Of a stretch of 64,000 bases of DNA, positions 35,090 to 47,010 are shown one piece after another. Below the pieces are notes generated by a model that worked only from the letters and a program-made list of their open reading frames with translations, did no database searches and was not told the DNA's origin. The translations under genes and the position numbers were made by a program. Location: positions 197,016,954 through 197,080,953 of the forward strand of contig CM019063.1 in NCBI GenBank assembly GCA_009667805.1, read 5' to 3'. The number at the start of each line of letters is the position of its first letter. Positions within the stretch are counted from its first letter, which is position 1. This DNA is from Leptobrachium leishanense. Its lineage: Eukaryota > Chordata > Amphibia > Anura > Megophryidae.

Positions 35090-35617
35090 CTTTATTTATT
35101 ATTATTATTTTTAGTAGTATCCTTTATTTATACAGTGTCACATATTCTGCAGCGCTTTACAACATCAGTGTACAAGGAGTTGATGCATTAGAATACCACA
35201 TATGGATGATGACCTGATTCTAGGGGGACCTTGTTCCCAAGGGAACTTACACTTTATGAGATGTACAAGTATTTTGTGAGGTAGGCGCATATGGTGTCTT
35301 GCCCAAGGACACTCGCTGGTGGTCGCTGAGTAGGATCGGGTCTTCTTTCCATGATTGTAGAGCAGCGACCTGGTGGTTAGGTTGAACCTGCTTCCTGTAA
35401 AGTCGAGACTTCTCCACAGGTTTATTGGAGGGATGTGCTGAATGGGATTTTGACTTTCTTCTCCACAGTCAAAGGGCAGAGACGTTACCACTGGACTCGA
35501 CAGCTGATATTGTGTGGTAGGCAAGTATGTACCGGTACTGGAAAGGTGCTCTGGCCGGGATTCGAACCTGGATCTCTACGGTTATAGACCAGTGATGTTA
35601 CTTCTACTCCATCCAGC
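35090..35617 (-). mobile_element. tRNA-derived SINE with LINE-type tail
   Basis: On the minus strand the 5' end is tRNA-like: GGCTGGATGGAGTAGAAG (A-box region, about 35600-35617) and GGTTCGAATCCCGG (B box, about 35554-35567), the two parts of a Pol III promoter. A unique body follows, including CCTTGGGCAAGACACC (about 35300-35315). It ends with AGCGCTGCAGAATATGTGAC, TATAAATAAAGGAT and an ATT-type simple repeat (35097-35112), a tail style shared with L2-like LINEs. The T stem has a mismatch and acceptor pairing is poor, so it is not a functional tRNA gene. Confidence 0.68.
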
Positions 35618-35628
35618 CGGTACGGTAT

Positions 35629-36305
35629 TGTCACGGTCCTGGCAGAGGGGAATAGGGTATGAGTCCGATGTGCGGTGATAAACAAGCTGAGCCATGTAAC
35701 TGAAGCAAAGCAGGGTTTTATTGTAAGTATACAACAATATGGACAGGGCAGGAATGGAGATGTCTGGGGAGGCAATGCAGGGAAGAACCAGACACAGGGA
35801 GATACTGAGGGAAAACACAGGAGACTTACATACAACATGAGACAGGAAACAGAGGGCCCTGGAGGTTTGGAAGCAGAGGGCACAGGATGCTTGGCAGCAG
35901 CAGGCACGGGATGCTTGGCAGCAGCAGGCACGGGATGTTTGGCAGCAGCAGGCCGTATACGTAGTCATATAGTCCATGCAATAGGTCGTGGCAGGCGGCT
36001 GGCAAACGTGGTTAAAGTCCAAAGCAAGAAGTCGGTACAAGGGGAAATCAATAACAGCAGAGGATGGGAGCAGGTCTAGGAGAAAGGCTACCAAGGAGTA
36101 AGTGAGACAATGCAGCACTGGATCATGGGTGCTCCCCCCTTATAAAGGGAATGACAGGCCTATTAGTGGTAGCACCTGAAGTGAACACAGCCTGAGGGAA
36201 AGTACAAGGTGGCGTAGCCAGAAAGATGCTGTAAAGGTCCAGTCAGGAGGGTGCAGTACCACCTTTGGCCTTCTTGCCACGGCGGCGATGGAGTGAACCA
36301 TGACA
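35629..36305 (-). mobile_element. Solo LTR, 677 bp, perfect 5-bp duplication
   Basis: TGTCACGG...CCATGACA bounded by GGTAT at 35624-35628 and 36306-36310. On the minus strand CTTTATAAGG (about 36138-36147) can serve as TATA and CAATAAAACC (about 35712-35723) as polyadenylation signal. It contains a 27-30-bp tandem repeat (GGCAGCAGCAGGCACGGGATG, about 35880-35955). Related to the LTRs at 729 and 63006. Confidence 0.82.
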
Positions 36306-36539
36306 GGTATTTAAATATATTACTAATAAACTGAGTATTTTTACACCCGTCCTAGGGCAATAGTGAGTATCTACACCACCTGTTTAGGGAAAAAATTTCT
36401 CCTTGTCTTGATGACCTCCAAAAAACTGGTATTTCATGAACTGTGTGCCTGGCCTACCTTCCGCTAGTAGAGAAATGTTATCTTTGTTTTTTTCTCAAAG
36501 TTGCTGTTGTTAAATAATAACCATAAACAAACAAAATCA

Positions 36540-37120
36540 ATATTCCTATTATATAGTTATATAGTTATATAGGCTGAAAAAAGACATGCGTCCATCGGGT
36601 TCAGCCTCTCCCACATAACCTACTGCTGTTGATCCAAAAGAAGGCAAAAAACCCAGTCTGAAGCGCTCGCCAATATGCAACATACTGGGAAAAAATTCCT
36701 TCTTGACCCCAGAATGGCAGTCAGATTTCTCCTTGGATCAAGAAGCTTTTACCCACATATTAAATATTATAACCCTTAATATTCTGTGTCTGCAGGAAGT
36801 CATCCAGTCGTTTTTTAAAAGTCTGTACAGACTCTGACCCAACCACCTCAACAGGCAGAGAATTCCACAGCTTTATTGTTCTCACCGTAAAATAACCCTT
36901 CCTATGCTTTAAGCTAAATTTTCTTTCTTCCAGTCTAAATGGATGACCCCTTGTCCTATGTATTGTCCTGTTAATGAATAGGTTATCAGACAATGGTTGA
37001 TAATGGCCCCGTATATATTTATATAAGGTTATCAGATCCCCTCTAAGGCGCCTTTTCTCTAAACTAAACAGGTTTAAGCTTGTTAGTCTTTCCTCATAAC
37101 TTAACCCTTCCATCCCCCTT
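36540..37120 (-). pseudogene. CR1/L2-type LINE, 3' end of ORF2 and 3' UTR
   Basis: The open frame 36760-37113 encodes SLEKRRLRGDLITLYKYIRG..., then FFTVRT-like YFTVRTIKLWNSLPVEVV and FKKRLDDFL, the C-terminus typical of CR1/L2-clade reverse transcriptase ORFs. The 3' UTR (36540-36759) ends in a short TATAGTTA tandem at 36553-36573, an expected LINE tail. 5'-truncated, so RT motifs are absent. Confidence 0.85.
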
Positions 37121-37930
37121 ATTAATTATAATTACCATATGTGGAATGCCATAAACCTTTTTTTTAGTTTCCTCTCAGATAAGAAAATACATGTTTACGC
37201 TGATCAGCGGAGACAGTAAAACCAGCCACACAAGATATAGCTGCAATAACATGTCTGTCTTTCCCTTTGTTAGACAGACCTTTATTAGATTTCAACATCC
37301 AATAGAAACGTTCGTTGTAGACAGGAATGTGATATAACAGCCAATCAGAGCAGATACATTTCTACACCAGAGTTTAGCCACTCAGTTAACTTATTACCAT
37401 ATATGGTTTAGAGATGTTTTCCTATATCAGACGTCACATAGATTTCGCAGACATTTCTAAGAGTTAACACAGGATATCTATTTTAATCAAAACCCCTGGC
37501 CAGAGAGGAAATGAAGCTGAACAGACATTGTATTGGGGGAAGGGGGGAACCACAGCCCTGTATTAAAGCAGGCTTTTATAAATCATAATTGAATTACAGG
37601 ATATTTATATATTCATACAGAAAATTTAAATCTAACAGTTGTATTTGTTCTTTTTGCCATAAGCAATCGCACAACTTTCTCGTTCTGATTACTGTACACA
37701 AGCCCAAAGCCACTGTCTGGGAGTGTTTTTATGTTGCTGCATCCTCTGTCTGTACATGTAATGCGATTATCCGTTTCGGCATTGCTGGTTAATGCTTATG
37801 GTTAGCTCAAGAAACTTGGTTCTCATTTATTTCAAAGGGACATCATACCATATATCACTGAATTTGCGAAAGATAATGACTCATGGATAAATGGATATCA
37901 ATCAATACTTAGCAAAAGTATGTACATGGA
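37121..37930. other. Unassigned spacer
   Basis: No gene recognised. GGGGGAAGGGGGGAACC near 37535-37553 resembles a polypurine tract, but no LTR pair is visible. Confidence 0.4.
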
Positions 37931-37938
37931 TTAATCAA

Positions 37939-38850
37939 TAGACATGTGCATTCGTTTTAGTACTAAAACGATTTAGTCCGAATTTTGGGATAATTTAGTT
38001 TTCGTTTGACTCAAGAGAAACGAAACTGCTCAGTACAAAAAACGAAAGAAACTAAAATAAAATGCACTACATTTTAGTTTCAGTCCTGTTTGTGATATTA
38101 CATTGATGAGTGAAGGAGACCAGCATTGAAGATCGCAACATCGCAACATCCAAAGTTCTGCACCCTCCACATGCCAATGCAGTAGGATGTTCTATACAGA
38201 GAGGGGCATTAATTAATGCAGGAGGATGTTCTATACATTATACAGAGAGGAGCCTTTTTTTTTAGCCCTTTAAATCCAGTGGCTGTGAGCGCTGAGATCA
38301 GCTGCTTGTTACATTATCTCTCAGTACAATGTATCAGGCTCAGCTGTTACAGTAACTGACTGTAACAGCGCTCAGAGTTTCAGTAAAACAAGGAAATAAT
38401 ATTGTTCTAACCTCTTATATATAAAAATATTATTTACTAGTTTTACTGAAACTCTGAGCGCTGTGATGAGCAGCAGTCAGTTACTATAACAGCTTTGCCT
38501 GACACGGGGCAGAATTACAATGTTGGTGCTAACTTAACCAGAGCTGTTGTAAACTGAAAACCTCCATAGGCTATAATGGCTCTGGGAAGTTTACAACAGC
38601 TCTGGTTAAGTTAGCACCAACTATGTAATATGGCCCACATTGTGCTGAGAGTGAGTGATACTGTAACAAGCAGCGATCTCAGCCCTCTGAGGAGCCACTA
38701 CAATAGTAATTGTATCCACTGGTTTTTGGATGAATGAAATTAGTTTTCATACTAAAGAACTGAAAACGAATTTCTTTAGCAACTAAATAAATTGCATTTT
38801 AGGACTAATCCATTAGTTCAAAACGAAATTTTGTGCTGTGCACATGTCTA
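37939..38850. mobile_element. hAT-type MITE, 912 bp, perfect 8-bp duplication
   Basis: TAGACATGTGCA at left and TGCACATGTCTA at right, bounded by TTAATCAA at 37931-37938 and 38851-38858. The interior has several long hairpins: arms near 38522-38555 and 38587-38620 (ACTTAACCAGAGCTGTTGTA and complement), and arms near 38365-38385 and 38440-38465. No protein. Confidence 0.88.
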
Positions 38851-39164
38851 TTAATCAAACATTTTTAATAACGTAATATAATAATGTGCATGCTGCTAAA
38901 ATTGTGTATGTTTTATAAATAAAGAGCCATCTAATGAAAAAAGTATAATCTATATTTTTATTATCTCAAGCAGATACTGATGAAACAATTAAAACTAAAT
39001 GATGATATCTGATGCACAGTTTTTTAAACATTTTATCGTGCCACAATGTCCTTTGGCTACATTGTGCTTTTAGAAACCTGTTAATGTAAAATAAATAACC
39101 ATCAAGAAGGAAATATTGCCTAACTTCACCAGAGGAAACAGAATATAAGTGAAAATTCCAGACC

Positions 39165-40100
39165 ATGAGAAACCAGAGTGCCCCATTGGAATTTGTACTC
39201 ACTGACTTTGCAGATAGCCCTATTCTCCAGAGTATATGTTTTATTGTGTTCCTCATCATATACCTTATTGGATCTATAGGTAACCTAATGATTGTGATTA
39301 TTATACATCAGGCTCCCCAACTCTGGACTCCGATGTACTTTTTCATTGTGAACCTAGCAAGCTTGGACATGAGCTACATCTCAACAATTGTCCCAAACCT
39401 ATTAGTAAATTTTTTTAAAGAAAGGAAAACTATATCTTATGGGGGCTGCGTGGTCCAGCTATACTTCTTTCTCATGATGGCAGCTACCGAGTCATCTCTT
39501 CTAGCTGCAATGTCTTATGATAGATATGTAGCAATATGTCAACCCTTGCGTTACAGTGTTATCATGAATAGGGAAGCCTGTTTGCAACTTACAGTAAGTT
39601 CTTGGGTTATTGGCATCATTTACTCAATGATTCACACCTCAAACACATTTCGTCTAAATTTTTGCACGTCCAATGTCATTGACCACTTCTTTTGTGACAT
39701 TCCACCTTTGCTGAAGATTTCATGTACTGACACCAGACTTAATGAGGTCATGGTATATGGAGTAGGAGCTGTCTTGATCCTGCCGTGTTTCCCTCTAATT
39801 ATAGTTTCATACGCATTTATCATACAAGCAATATTAAGAATTCCTTCTGCTACCGGGCGCAGGAAAACATTTTCCACTTGTATTTCCCACATAATGGTAG
39901 TTGGATTATTTTATCTGACCGGCAGCTCAGTGTATTTACAGCCATTATCAACTTCCTCTTCTCACCATCAAGATAAAGTCAGTGCAGTTTTCTACACTAT
40001 TTTAGTGCCAATGGCAAATCCTATTATATACAGTTTGAGGAACAAAGATTTAAAAAAAGCAATAAGTAAAACACTGAAAGCTAGATTATCATATTTGTAA
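39165..40100 (+). CDS. Olfactory receptor, class II, apparently intact
   Basis: Single-exon 311-residue seven-transmembrane receptor, normal length for odorant receptors, which sit in the cilia of olfactory neurons and signal through G-olf. Signatures: N-terminal glycosylation site NQS (3-5), TM1 GN (39-40), PMYFF (56-60), loop Cys (95), MSYDRYVAIC (116-125) at the end of TM3, extracellular loop 2 cysteines (C167, C177, C187), RKTFSTC (233-239) before TM6, and PMANPIIYSLRN (282-293) in TM7. No stops or frame breaks. Sequence type suggests class II (tetrapod gamma-type); the subfamily was not assigned. Unlike its neighbour at 43404-44359, with which it converges, it is uninterrupted. A non-coding 5' exon would be expected upstream but cannot be identified by eye. 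Confidence 0.96.
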   Translation: MRNQSAPLEFVLTDFADSPILQSICFIVFLIIYLIGSIGNLMIVIIIHQAPQLWTPMYFFIVNLASLDMSYISTIVPNLLVNFFKERKTISYGGCVVQLYFFLMMAATESSLLAAMSYDRYVAICQPLRYSVIMNREACLQLTVSSWVIGIIYSMIHTSNTFRLNFCTSNVIDHFFCDIPPLLKISCTDTRLNEVMVYGVGAVLILPCFPLIIVSYAFIIQAILRIPSATGRRKTFSTCISHIMVVGLFYLTGSSVYLQPLSTSSSHHQDKVSAVFYTILVPMANPIIYSLRNKDLKKAISKTLKARLSYL

Positions 40101-40134
40101 AAAAAATACATAAACATATATATACCGTTGCAAG

Positions 40135-41750
<1,616 letters not shown>

Positions 41751-41861
41751 GATTTTTGAAAGTGTTTTTTTTTTCACAGAGAATGATGGAAGAGGGTGGT
41801 CGGTGATATGGGGTGCTCTTTCTTGATGTTTTTATATATATATATATATATGTATATATCT

Positions 41862-42696
41862 ACAAGGGTTGTTGTGGAGGACTAAAAGTGAGATAAAAAT
41901 TCTCCACACTATAATAAGTGTGTTTATTATTGCAGAAGCCACTTGCATATCATAACAATTCAAAGAATTGCATCCCAGAGCTCCTATGCCACATTCCCCA
42001 TATGCAGCAAGGAATTCTGGGTAGGATATGCAAATGACCCATTTCTCTCTTTTATGCATCCTGGGTCTGTTATTACACAGAACCCTAAAATCAATGCTAT
42101 GCCACACTGTGGCTTTCTAGCAGAGATAAGGTTTATGCAACTGGTCAAAGCCACTCATATATATATATATATACATATATATTTATTTATTATCTCAGAA
42201 GTCATTTGTACATCCCAGCAATTCAAAGAACTACTCACAGAGCTCCTGTACTACATTCCTCATTTGCAGCACTGAACTCTGGGTAAGATATGCAAATTAA
42301 GTCTGCAACTTCTCATTTTTTTGCATCCTTGATCTGTTTTGCCCGACGGGTTAAGCATCATACTGCAGCTGGTCATGCCTAGCTCCTGCTGATGAGGGAA
42401 CAACAAGCACGAAACAGCTGTCCAGGAGTGGCTTTGACCATTTGCATAAACCTGATCCCTGCTAAATAAAAAGCCATCTGGTATGGCATGGCATGGCATT
42501 GATTGGAGGGTTATGTGTGAAAACAGACCCAGGATGCAAAAAAATTAGAAGTTGCAGACGTCATTTACATATCTTACCCAGAGTTCTGTGCTGCATATAG
42601 GGATTGTAGCATATGAGCTATGTGATGCAGTTCTTTGAATTGCTGGGATGTGTAAATGACTTCTGCAATAATAATCTCATTTTTTGCCATCCACCA

Positions 42697-42730
<34 letters not shown>

Positions 42731-42735
42731 TTTTG
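41862..42735 (+). mobile_element. PLE-repeat-like noncoding DNA with internal inverted copies
   Basis: Blocks with CAATTCAAAGAA, GAGCTCCT, ATGCAGCA and GGGTAAGATATGCAAAT recur at about 41936-42120 and 42188-42330 and, inverted, at about 42500-42690. The words GTTTATGCAA...GGTCAAAGCCACT occur at about 42130 and, inverted, at 42430-42455. A hammerhead-like motif at 42383-42428 and the CACGAAACAGCTG style suggest derivation from PLE long repeats. TA microsatellites lie at 41834, 42159 and 42701. Boundaries are uncertain. Confidence 0.5.
42383..42428 (+). ncRNA. Hammerhead-ribozyme-like motif, intact core
   Basis: In order: CTCCTG, CTGATGA, GGGAACAACAAGCAC (weak stem II; only the outer G-C and third G-C pair), GAAA, CAGCTG (self-complementary stem III), TC (UH cleavage site), CAGGAG. 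CTCCTG pairs perfectly with CAGGAG as stem I. All conserved core nucleotides are present. The palindromic stem III implies a dimeric fold. Activity is uncertain because stem II is poor. Confidence 0.62.
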
Positions 42736-43403
42736 CTACACAATTATAATATACTAATTATAACTATCAATGAAAACATTTTGCATTTGTTTATTTAGTT
42801 TCGATGCACATAAAAATTGTAAGTTTAAATTTTTAAATTGATGACACAAAGACAGCATAATATGGACTAAAATACTCTCATGTTGAATACCAGTGAATGG
42901 AGCTGTTATAAACTTCATCATACAGTATATAATGTGTCAAAGTTTAAGTTGTAGTAGCCTGTTTGACAGGCAGACATTGCCGCCAGTAAGTGTTTAAGAC
43001 ACAGACTCCCAACAACTCAAACTCATTTAACACCTCGGCTGTCATATCGAGGTGCTGAATATTTTGAAGCATATTCTGCCATTTCCAAATTAATTGTATT
43101 TATAATAAATGAAAATTGTTTGCAATGCTCCAGAATTAGTCTAAATCGAGTATACTCAGTATTGGGGCATCAACAGGTGCTTTCAAAATTGACTACACCT
43201 GATCTTGGTTTTGAAAAACATACTTGAAAATGACAGAAATCTCAATGTATCCTTCCTTGTAAAATACTTTATAAATAAAAAAGTAATAAATAAATAAAAA
43301 GCATAAAATGTGACTTTTTCCATGTAATTTAGCTGAAATATTCATGAACACAGGTTACCATCTCCAGATTGGTTTAAAAAGCCGTAATAGAGGTAAATAT
43401 GTT
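42736..43403. other. Unassigned spacer
   Basis: AT-rich, no gene. AAATCTCAATGTATCCTTCC near 43236-43255 equals a unit of the minisatellite in the hAT MITE at 52176-52905. Confidence 0.4.
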
Positions 43404-44359
43404 TTACACTCTAGGTACCTGTTGACCTTTATGATGTACAAATCTTTTTATAACTTTCCTGAATGATTCTTTCACCTCCTTATTTCTAAGACTGTATACT
43501 ATAGGATTTAGTGTAGGAGTAAACACTGCATATAGTGCCGATACTATCTTGTCTCTCTCCAACGAAAGGCTTGATCTTGGACGAATGTATGTGAAAATAA
43601 CTGCGCCGTAATACATAGACACAATGGTAACATGGGAGGCACAGGTTGAGAACGCCTTAGATTTTCCTTCAGCAGATCGTATCTTCAATACAACTTTAAT
43701 GATGAGGATATAAGATATACAAATAAGAAGAAAGCAGCAAATCCCAAGGATGAAGTCACTGGTGAAGACCACAATCTCATTTAGGTAAGTATCGGCACAA
43801 GCCAATTTTAGCAATGGCATAATTTCACAAAAGAAATGATTTATTTTATTATCATCACAGTAGGGAAGCTGAAATGTGTAATACGTATGAACTACAGAAT
43901 TAAATAAGCCAATAATTGAAATGGTGATTGCGATATTAATGCAGATACGGTGGTTTATAATATTGACATACCTCAATGGGTTACTGATTGCAATATAACG
44001 ATCATAAGCCATGACTGTGAGCAGAAGAAGTTCAATACCTAATATCCAAGTGAAAGAAAATAGCTGCACTACACAGCCATTGTATGATATAACTTTGGAT
44101 TTTAATACATAGCTGATTAGCATCTTTGGTAAAGTAGCTGATGTTAAACAAATATCAAGAAATGATAAGAATCCTAGGAAGAAATACATTGGTGTGTTAA
44201 GTCCAGGGTCAGTACTTGCAATTGTAAGGATGCATAAATTACCTATTAAGGAAATTACATAATTAATAAAAACAGGGTAAACAGGTAAGGCTCCAGGTCC
44301 TGACGGTTCGTTAATCCTAAAATGATAAATTCGGATACAATGGAGACATTGGCTTTCAT
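43404..44359 (-). pseudogene. Olfactory receptor, class II, one-base frameshift
   Basis: The start MKANVSIVSEFIILGLTN (ATG at 44357-44359) has an NVS glycosylation site. Near 44258-44264 one T is missing, so the N-terminus (in one frame to about TM1) and the rest (in another) do not join. After the break: ISLIGNL (TM1), TPMYFFLGFLSFLDICL, MAYDRYIAISNPLRY (TM3), SAEGKSKAFSTCASH (TM6) and TPTLNPIVYSLRNKEVK (TM7). The rest is complete and free of stops to 43404. Without the deletion it would encode about 318 residues. It converges with the intact receptor at 39165-40100 and differs widely from it, so the two are not recent duplicates. Confidence 0.92.
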
Positions 44360-44524
44360 CTTGCTGTGGTAAGATTTTTTCTCTAGAAGCAACAAAAGCA
44401 AAACGACAATATAATTTTGTATTACTACTTTTAAAAGTACAACCAAAGCAGAAATATATTTCAGTGAGAGCAAGACATAAATTATGTAATGAATGAAAAC
44501 TTAACAAATAGGTACATTTTACAT

Positions 44525-44848
44525 GACTGCTTAAGCCTGAGGCCTTCCCAACCCATACCCCAATAACCCCTTCCCAACCCATACCCCAATAACCTGAATA
44601 AACACAAACACGTATATGTCAGTTGGAATGTGCATGGGCCACAGCTTTATTAATCCATATATATATATATAACCATGTATATATAACCATCCCTTGCAGT
44701 GCTTACTCAAACTGCCCTATCGCTCCATGCAATAGGCATTACCAAACCATTGAGCTCGTCCCCGCAAGCGAGGTCCGTCTCCCCCAAGGCCTCACCCGAT
44801 GGTGGCTAAAACCTCCATTAAGCACTGCTGTCCAGGGAAACCGCCAAC
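44525..44848 (-). repeat. Split direct repeat B2
   Basis: Nearly identical to B1 (45171-45492). Starts GACTGCTTAAGCCTGAGGCC and ends GGAAACCGCCAAC. Carries a TA microsatellite that differs in length between copies. Outermost 3' repeat of the Ngaro-like element. Confidence 0.9.
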
Positions 44849-44894
44849 CTTCAGCTGTGACACGACTTGATGAAATCCAAGGGTGGGTGGGCGG

Positions 44895-45170
44895 GTCTCA
44901 CCTTGATGCACTTCTCACGTTGGCAGGAACAGAGGAAGAACCCTGCACCCATCACCAGCATATATAGTCCAGGTAAGCAACACTGTTGCAACCACTCCAC
45001 CAATAACGCCGTAGCTTTCCTTGACTGACAGGCCCATGCTTCCAACTGACCCCCCCCCTTCCCCCTCCCTGAGGGGCCCCAGGGATTCTAAACCCCTTCC
45101 AGATCTTTCCTTAACCTACAGGCCCAGGCCATCAGTCATGTCCCCCTTCCTGAAGGTCCAGGGGGTTCTT
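44895..45170 (-). repeat. Split direct repeat A2
   Basis: Nearly identical to A1 (50470-50744): starts GTCTCACCTTGATGCACTTC and ends GTCCAGGGGGTTCTT. Directly abuts B1 at 45170/45171. Confidence 0.9.
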
Positions 45171-45492
45171 GACTGCTTAAGCCTGAGGCCTTCCCAACCC
45201 ATACCCCAATAACCCCTTCCCAACCCATACCCCAATAACCTGAATAAACACAAACACGTATATGTCAGTTGGAATGTGCATGGGCCACAGCTTTATTAAT
45301 CCATATATATATATAACCATGTATATATAACCATCCCTTGCAGTGCTTACTCAAACTGCCCTATCGCTCCATGCAATAGGCATTACCAAACCATTGAGCT
45401 CGTCCCCGCAAGCGAGGTCCGTCTCCCCCAAGGCCTCACCCGATGGTGGCTAAAACCTCCATTAAGCACTGCTGTCCAGGGAAACCGCCAAC
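45171..45492 (-). repeat. Split direct repeat B1
   Basis: Copy of B2 placed between the hydrolase ORF and A2. Confidence 0.9.
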
Positions 45493-45504
45493 GCCAGGGC
45501 CGCC

Positions 45505-46550
45505 TCAGCGTCCGCCCCTGCGCCCCCCCGCAGACAGCGCCTCCTCTACGCCAGACTGCAGACCCACCAGGAAAATATCCAACCCAATATCCGGGAGATG
45601 TACCCTATCCCCTCTAATGACATTCGTATTGTCCCCCTCCAGCTTCGTATGTCTAACTGACACTCCCCCCAGATTACCCACAAACCTTGATATCTCCCTG
45701 TTAACCCGCTTCCGAGCCTTGCCCAGAGCCCTGGGGGCCGCAAATTCCTCCCAACTGGGGCGAGAGACTATCTCCGAAAACACCAGTGATAAACCCCGGA
45801 AAATGGTGAAACAACTGGCTAAGTCGCGTTTCATCCTCCTAACCAAGTCTACCGATCGGACCACCCCAAGATCGTTTCCCCCTGCATGTACCACTAACAC
45901 CACATCCCTAGCCGCTTGTCTAGCCAACACCCTGCATTGTCCAGCCACCTGGGCCCAATGCAAACCCTTGCTGCCAATCCACCGAATTGTAGCCAAGTCC
46001 AATCGTAGCCAAGCCTTTGGAAAACTCAGGTTCCAGCCAAGCGGCCGTTGTGCAGCCCGCTTGGCCACCCAGTGTATAAACGAGTGGCCGATGATCCAAA
46101 CAACATGTACCACTAACACCACATCCTTGGCCGCTTGTCTAGCCAACACCCTGCGTTGTCCAGCCACCTGGGCCCAACGCAAACCCCGCTGCCAATCCAC
46201 CGAAACGTAGCCAAGTCCAATCGTAGCCAAGTCCTTTGGAAAACTCAGGTTCCAGCCAAGCGGCCGTTGTGCAGCCCGCTTGGCCACCCAGTGTATAAAC
46301 GAGTGGCCGATGATCCAAACAACATGTACCACTAACACCACATCCTTAGCCGCTTGTCTAGCCAACACCCTGCGTTGTCCAGCCACCTGGGCCCAACGCA
46401 AACCCTTGCTGCCAATCCACCGAAACGTAGCCAAGTCCAATCGTAGCCAAGTCCTTTGGAAAACTCAGGTTCCTGCCAAGCGGCCGTTGTGCAGCCCGCT
46501 TGGCCACCCAGTGTATATACGAGTGTCCGATGATCCAAACAGTCGTCGGG
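45505..46550 (-). CDS. SGNH hydrolase-like protein of the Ngaro-like element
   Basis: The open frame ends at 45505 and is continuous from at least 46440. SGNH (GDSL-like) motifs: block I IIGHSFIHW (Asp of GDS replaced by His), block III VVHAGGNDLG (about 45877-45906) and block V GDRVHLPDIGLDIFL (about 45570-45614, Asp-x-x-His). Ngaro elements are known to carry such a domain; its role is unknown, and an esterase-type activity is assumed from the fold. The N-terminal part is present three times because of a 219-bp tandem triplication (45885-46541), so the protein has several GHS blocks but a single GND and DxxH. A frame change lies near 46410 in the outermost repeat. Confidence 0.72.
45885..46541 (-). 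repeat. 219-bp tandem triplication inside the hydrolase ORF
   Basis: CATGTACCACTAACACCACA starts at 45885, 46104 and 46323, spacing 219 bp each time (73 codons). Copies are highly similar, with small indels near 46005-46020, 46190 and 46405. The frame passes through at least two copy junctions without a stop. Confidence 0.92.
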
Positions 46551-46563
46551 GATGAACCTGTAA

Positions 46564-47010
46564 TTATAAGAGGTTAGGGCGCACATAGGAATGACAACAA
46601 TCCGATGGCCATCTACCCACACGCCTAATCATGTCGTCTGACGCACCCGCCTCCACCGCCATTGTCGCTGCGCCTATACGAAAAGAATGCGGCGCGAACT
46701 GCTTCGGGACGTGCCCCAAAGATGCAATACAACGCTTAAAATCAGGTCGACATACGCAAACAATACAACCCTGCGCTTCGGGAATCGCTCGCACCCGATA
46801 GCCCAAGAAGCCAAGAAACCCTGTAGCCCCTTCCCAAAAGTGGGAGGAAGCGTTTTCTTCAACTTCTCCTTCTTTTTCATGAACCGGTCAGGCCGTTTGG
46901 GACGGTCCACCGTCTCCCTATCCCCAGAAAGTAGTGTAAGCACATCCACATATTCGTTCTCCAAACCCCTCCCGTAACCTGCAGTGACCCGCAAACCCAT
47001 TGGAGACAAC
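46564..47010 (-). pseudogene. Tyrosine recombinase (YR), C-terminal part
   Basis: The frame 46564-46806 holds HSFRIGAATMAVEAGASDDM (HxxR box), then GRWPSDCCHSYVRPNLL with the nucleophilic Tyr at about 46585-46587. YR enzymes cut and rejoin DNA and integrate the circular cDNA of DIRS/Ngaro elements. The upstream part (EKEGEVEENASSHFWEGATG region, about 46810-46890) is in the same frame with stops beyond it. The first catalytic Arg was not found. Frames upstream (to 47010) overlap gag-like sequence, consistent with a deletion that fused the two regions. Confidence 0.72.

Noticed and set aside
35545..35617. tRNA gene on the minus strand
   Set aside because: The B box is perfect, but the T stem has a mismatch, acceptor pairing is poor and a SINE body and tail follow, so it is annotated as a SINE head.
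37530..37555. Retroviral polypurine tract
   Set aside because: A G-rich run only; no LTR begins next to it and no retroviral coding sequence precedes it.
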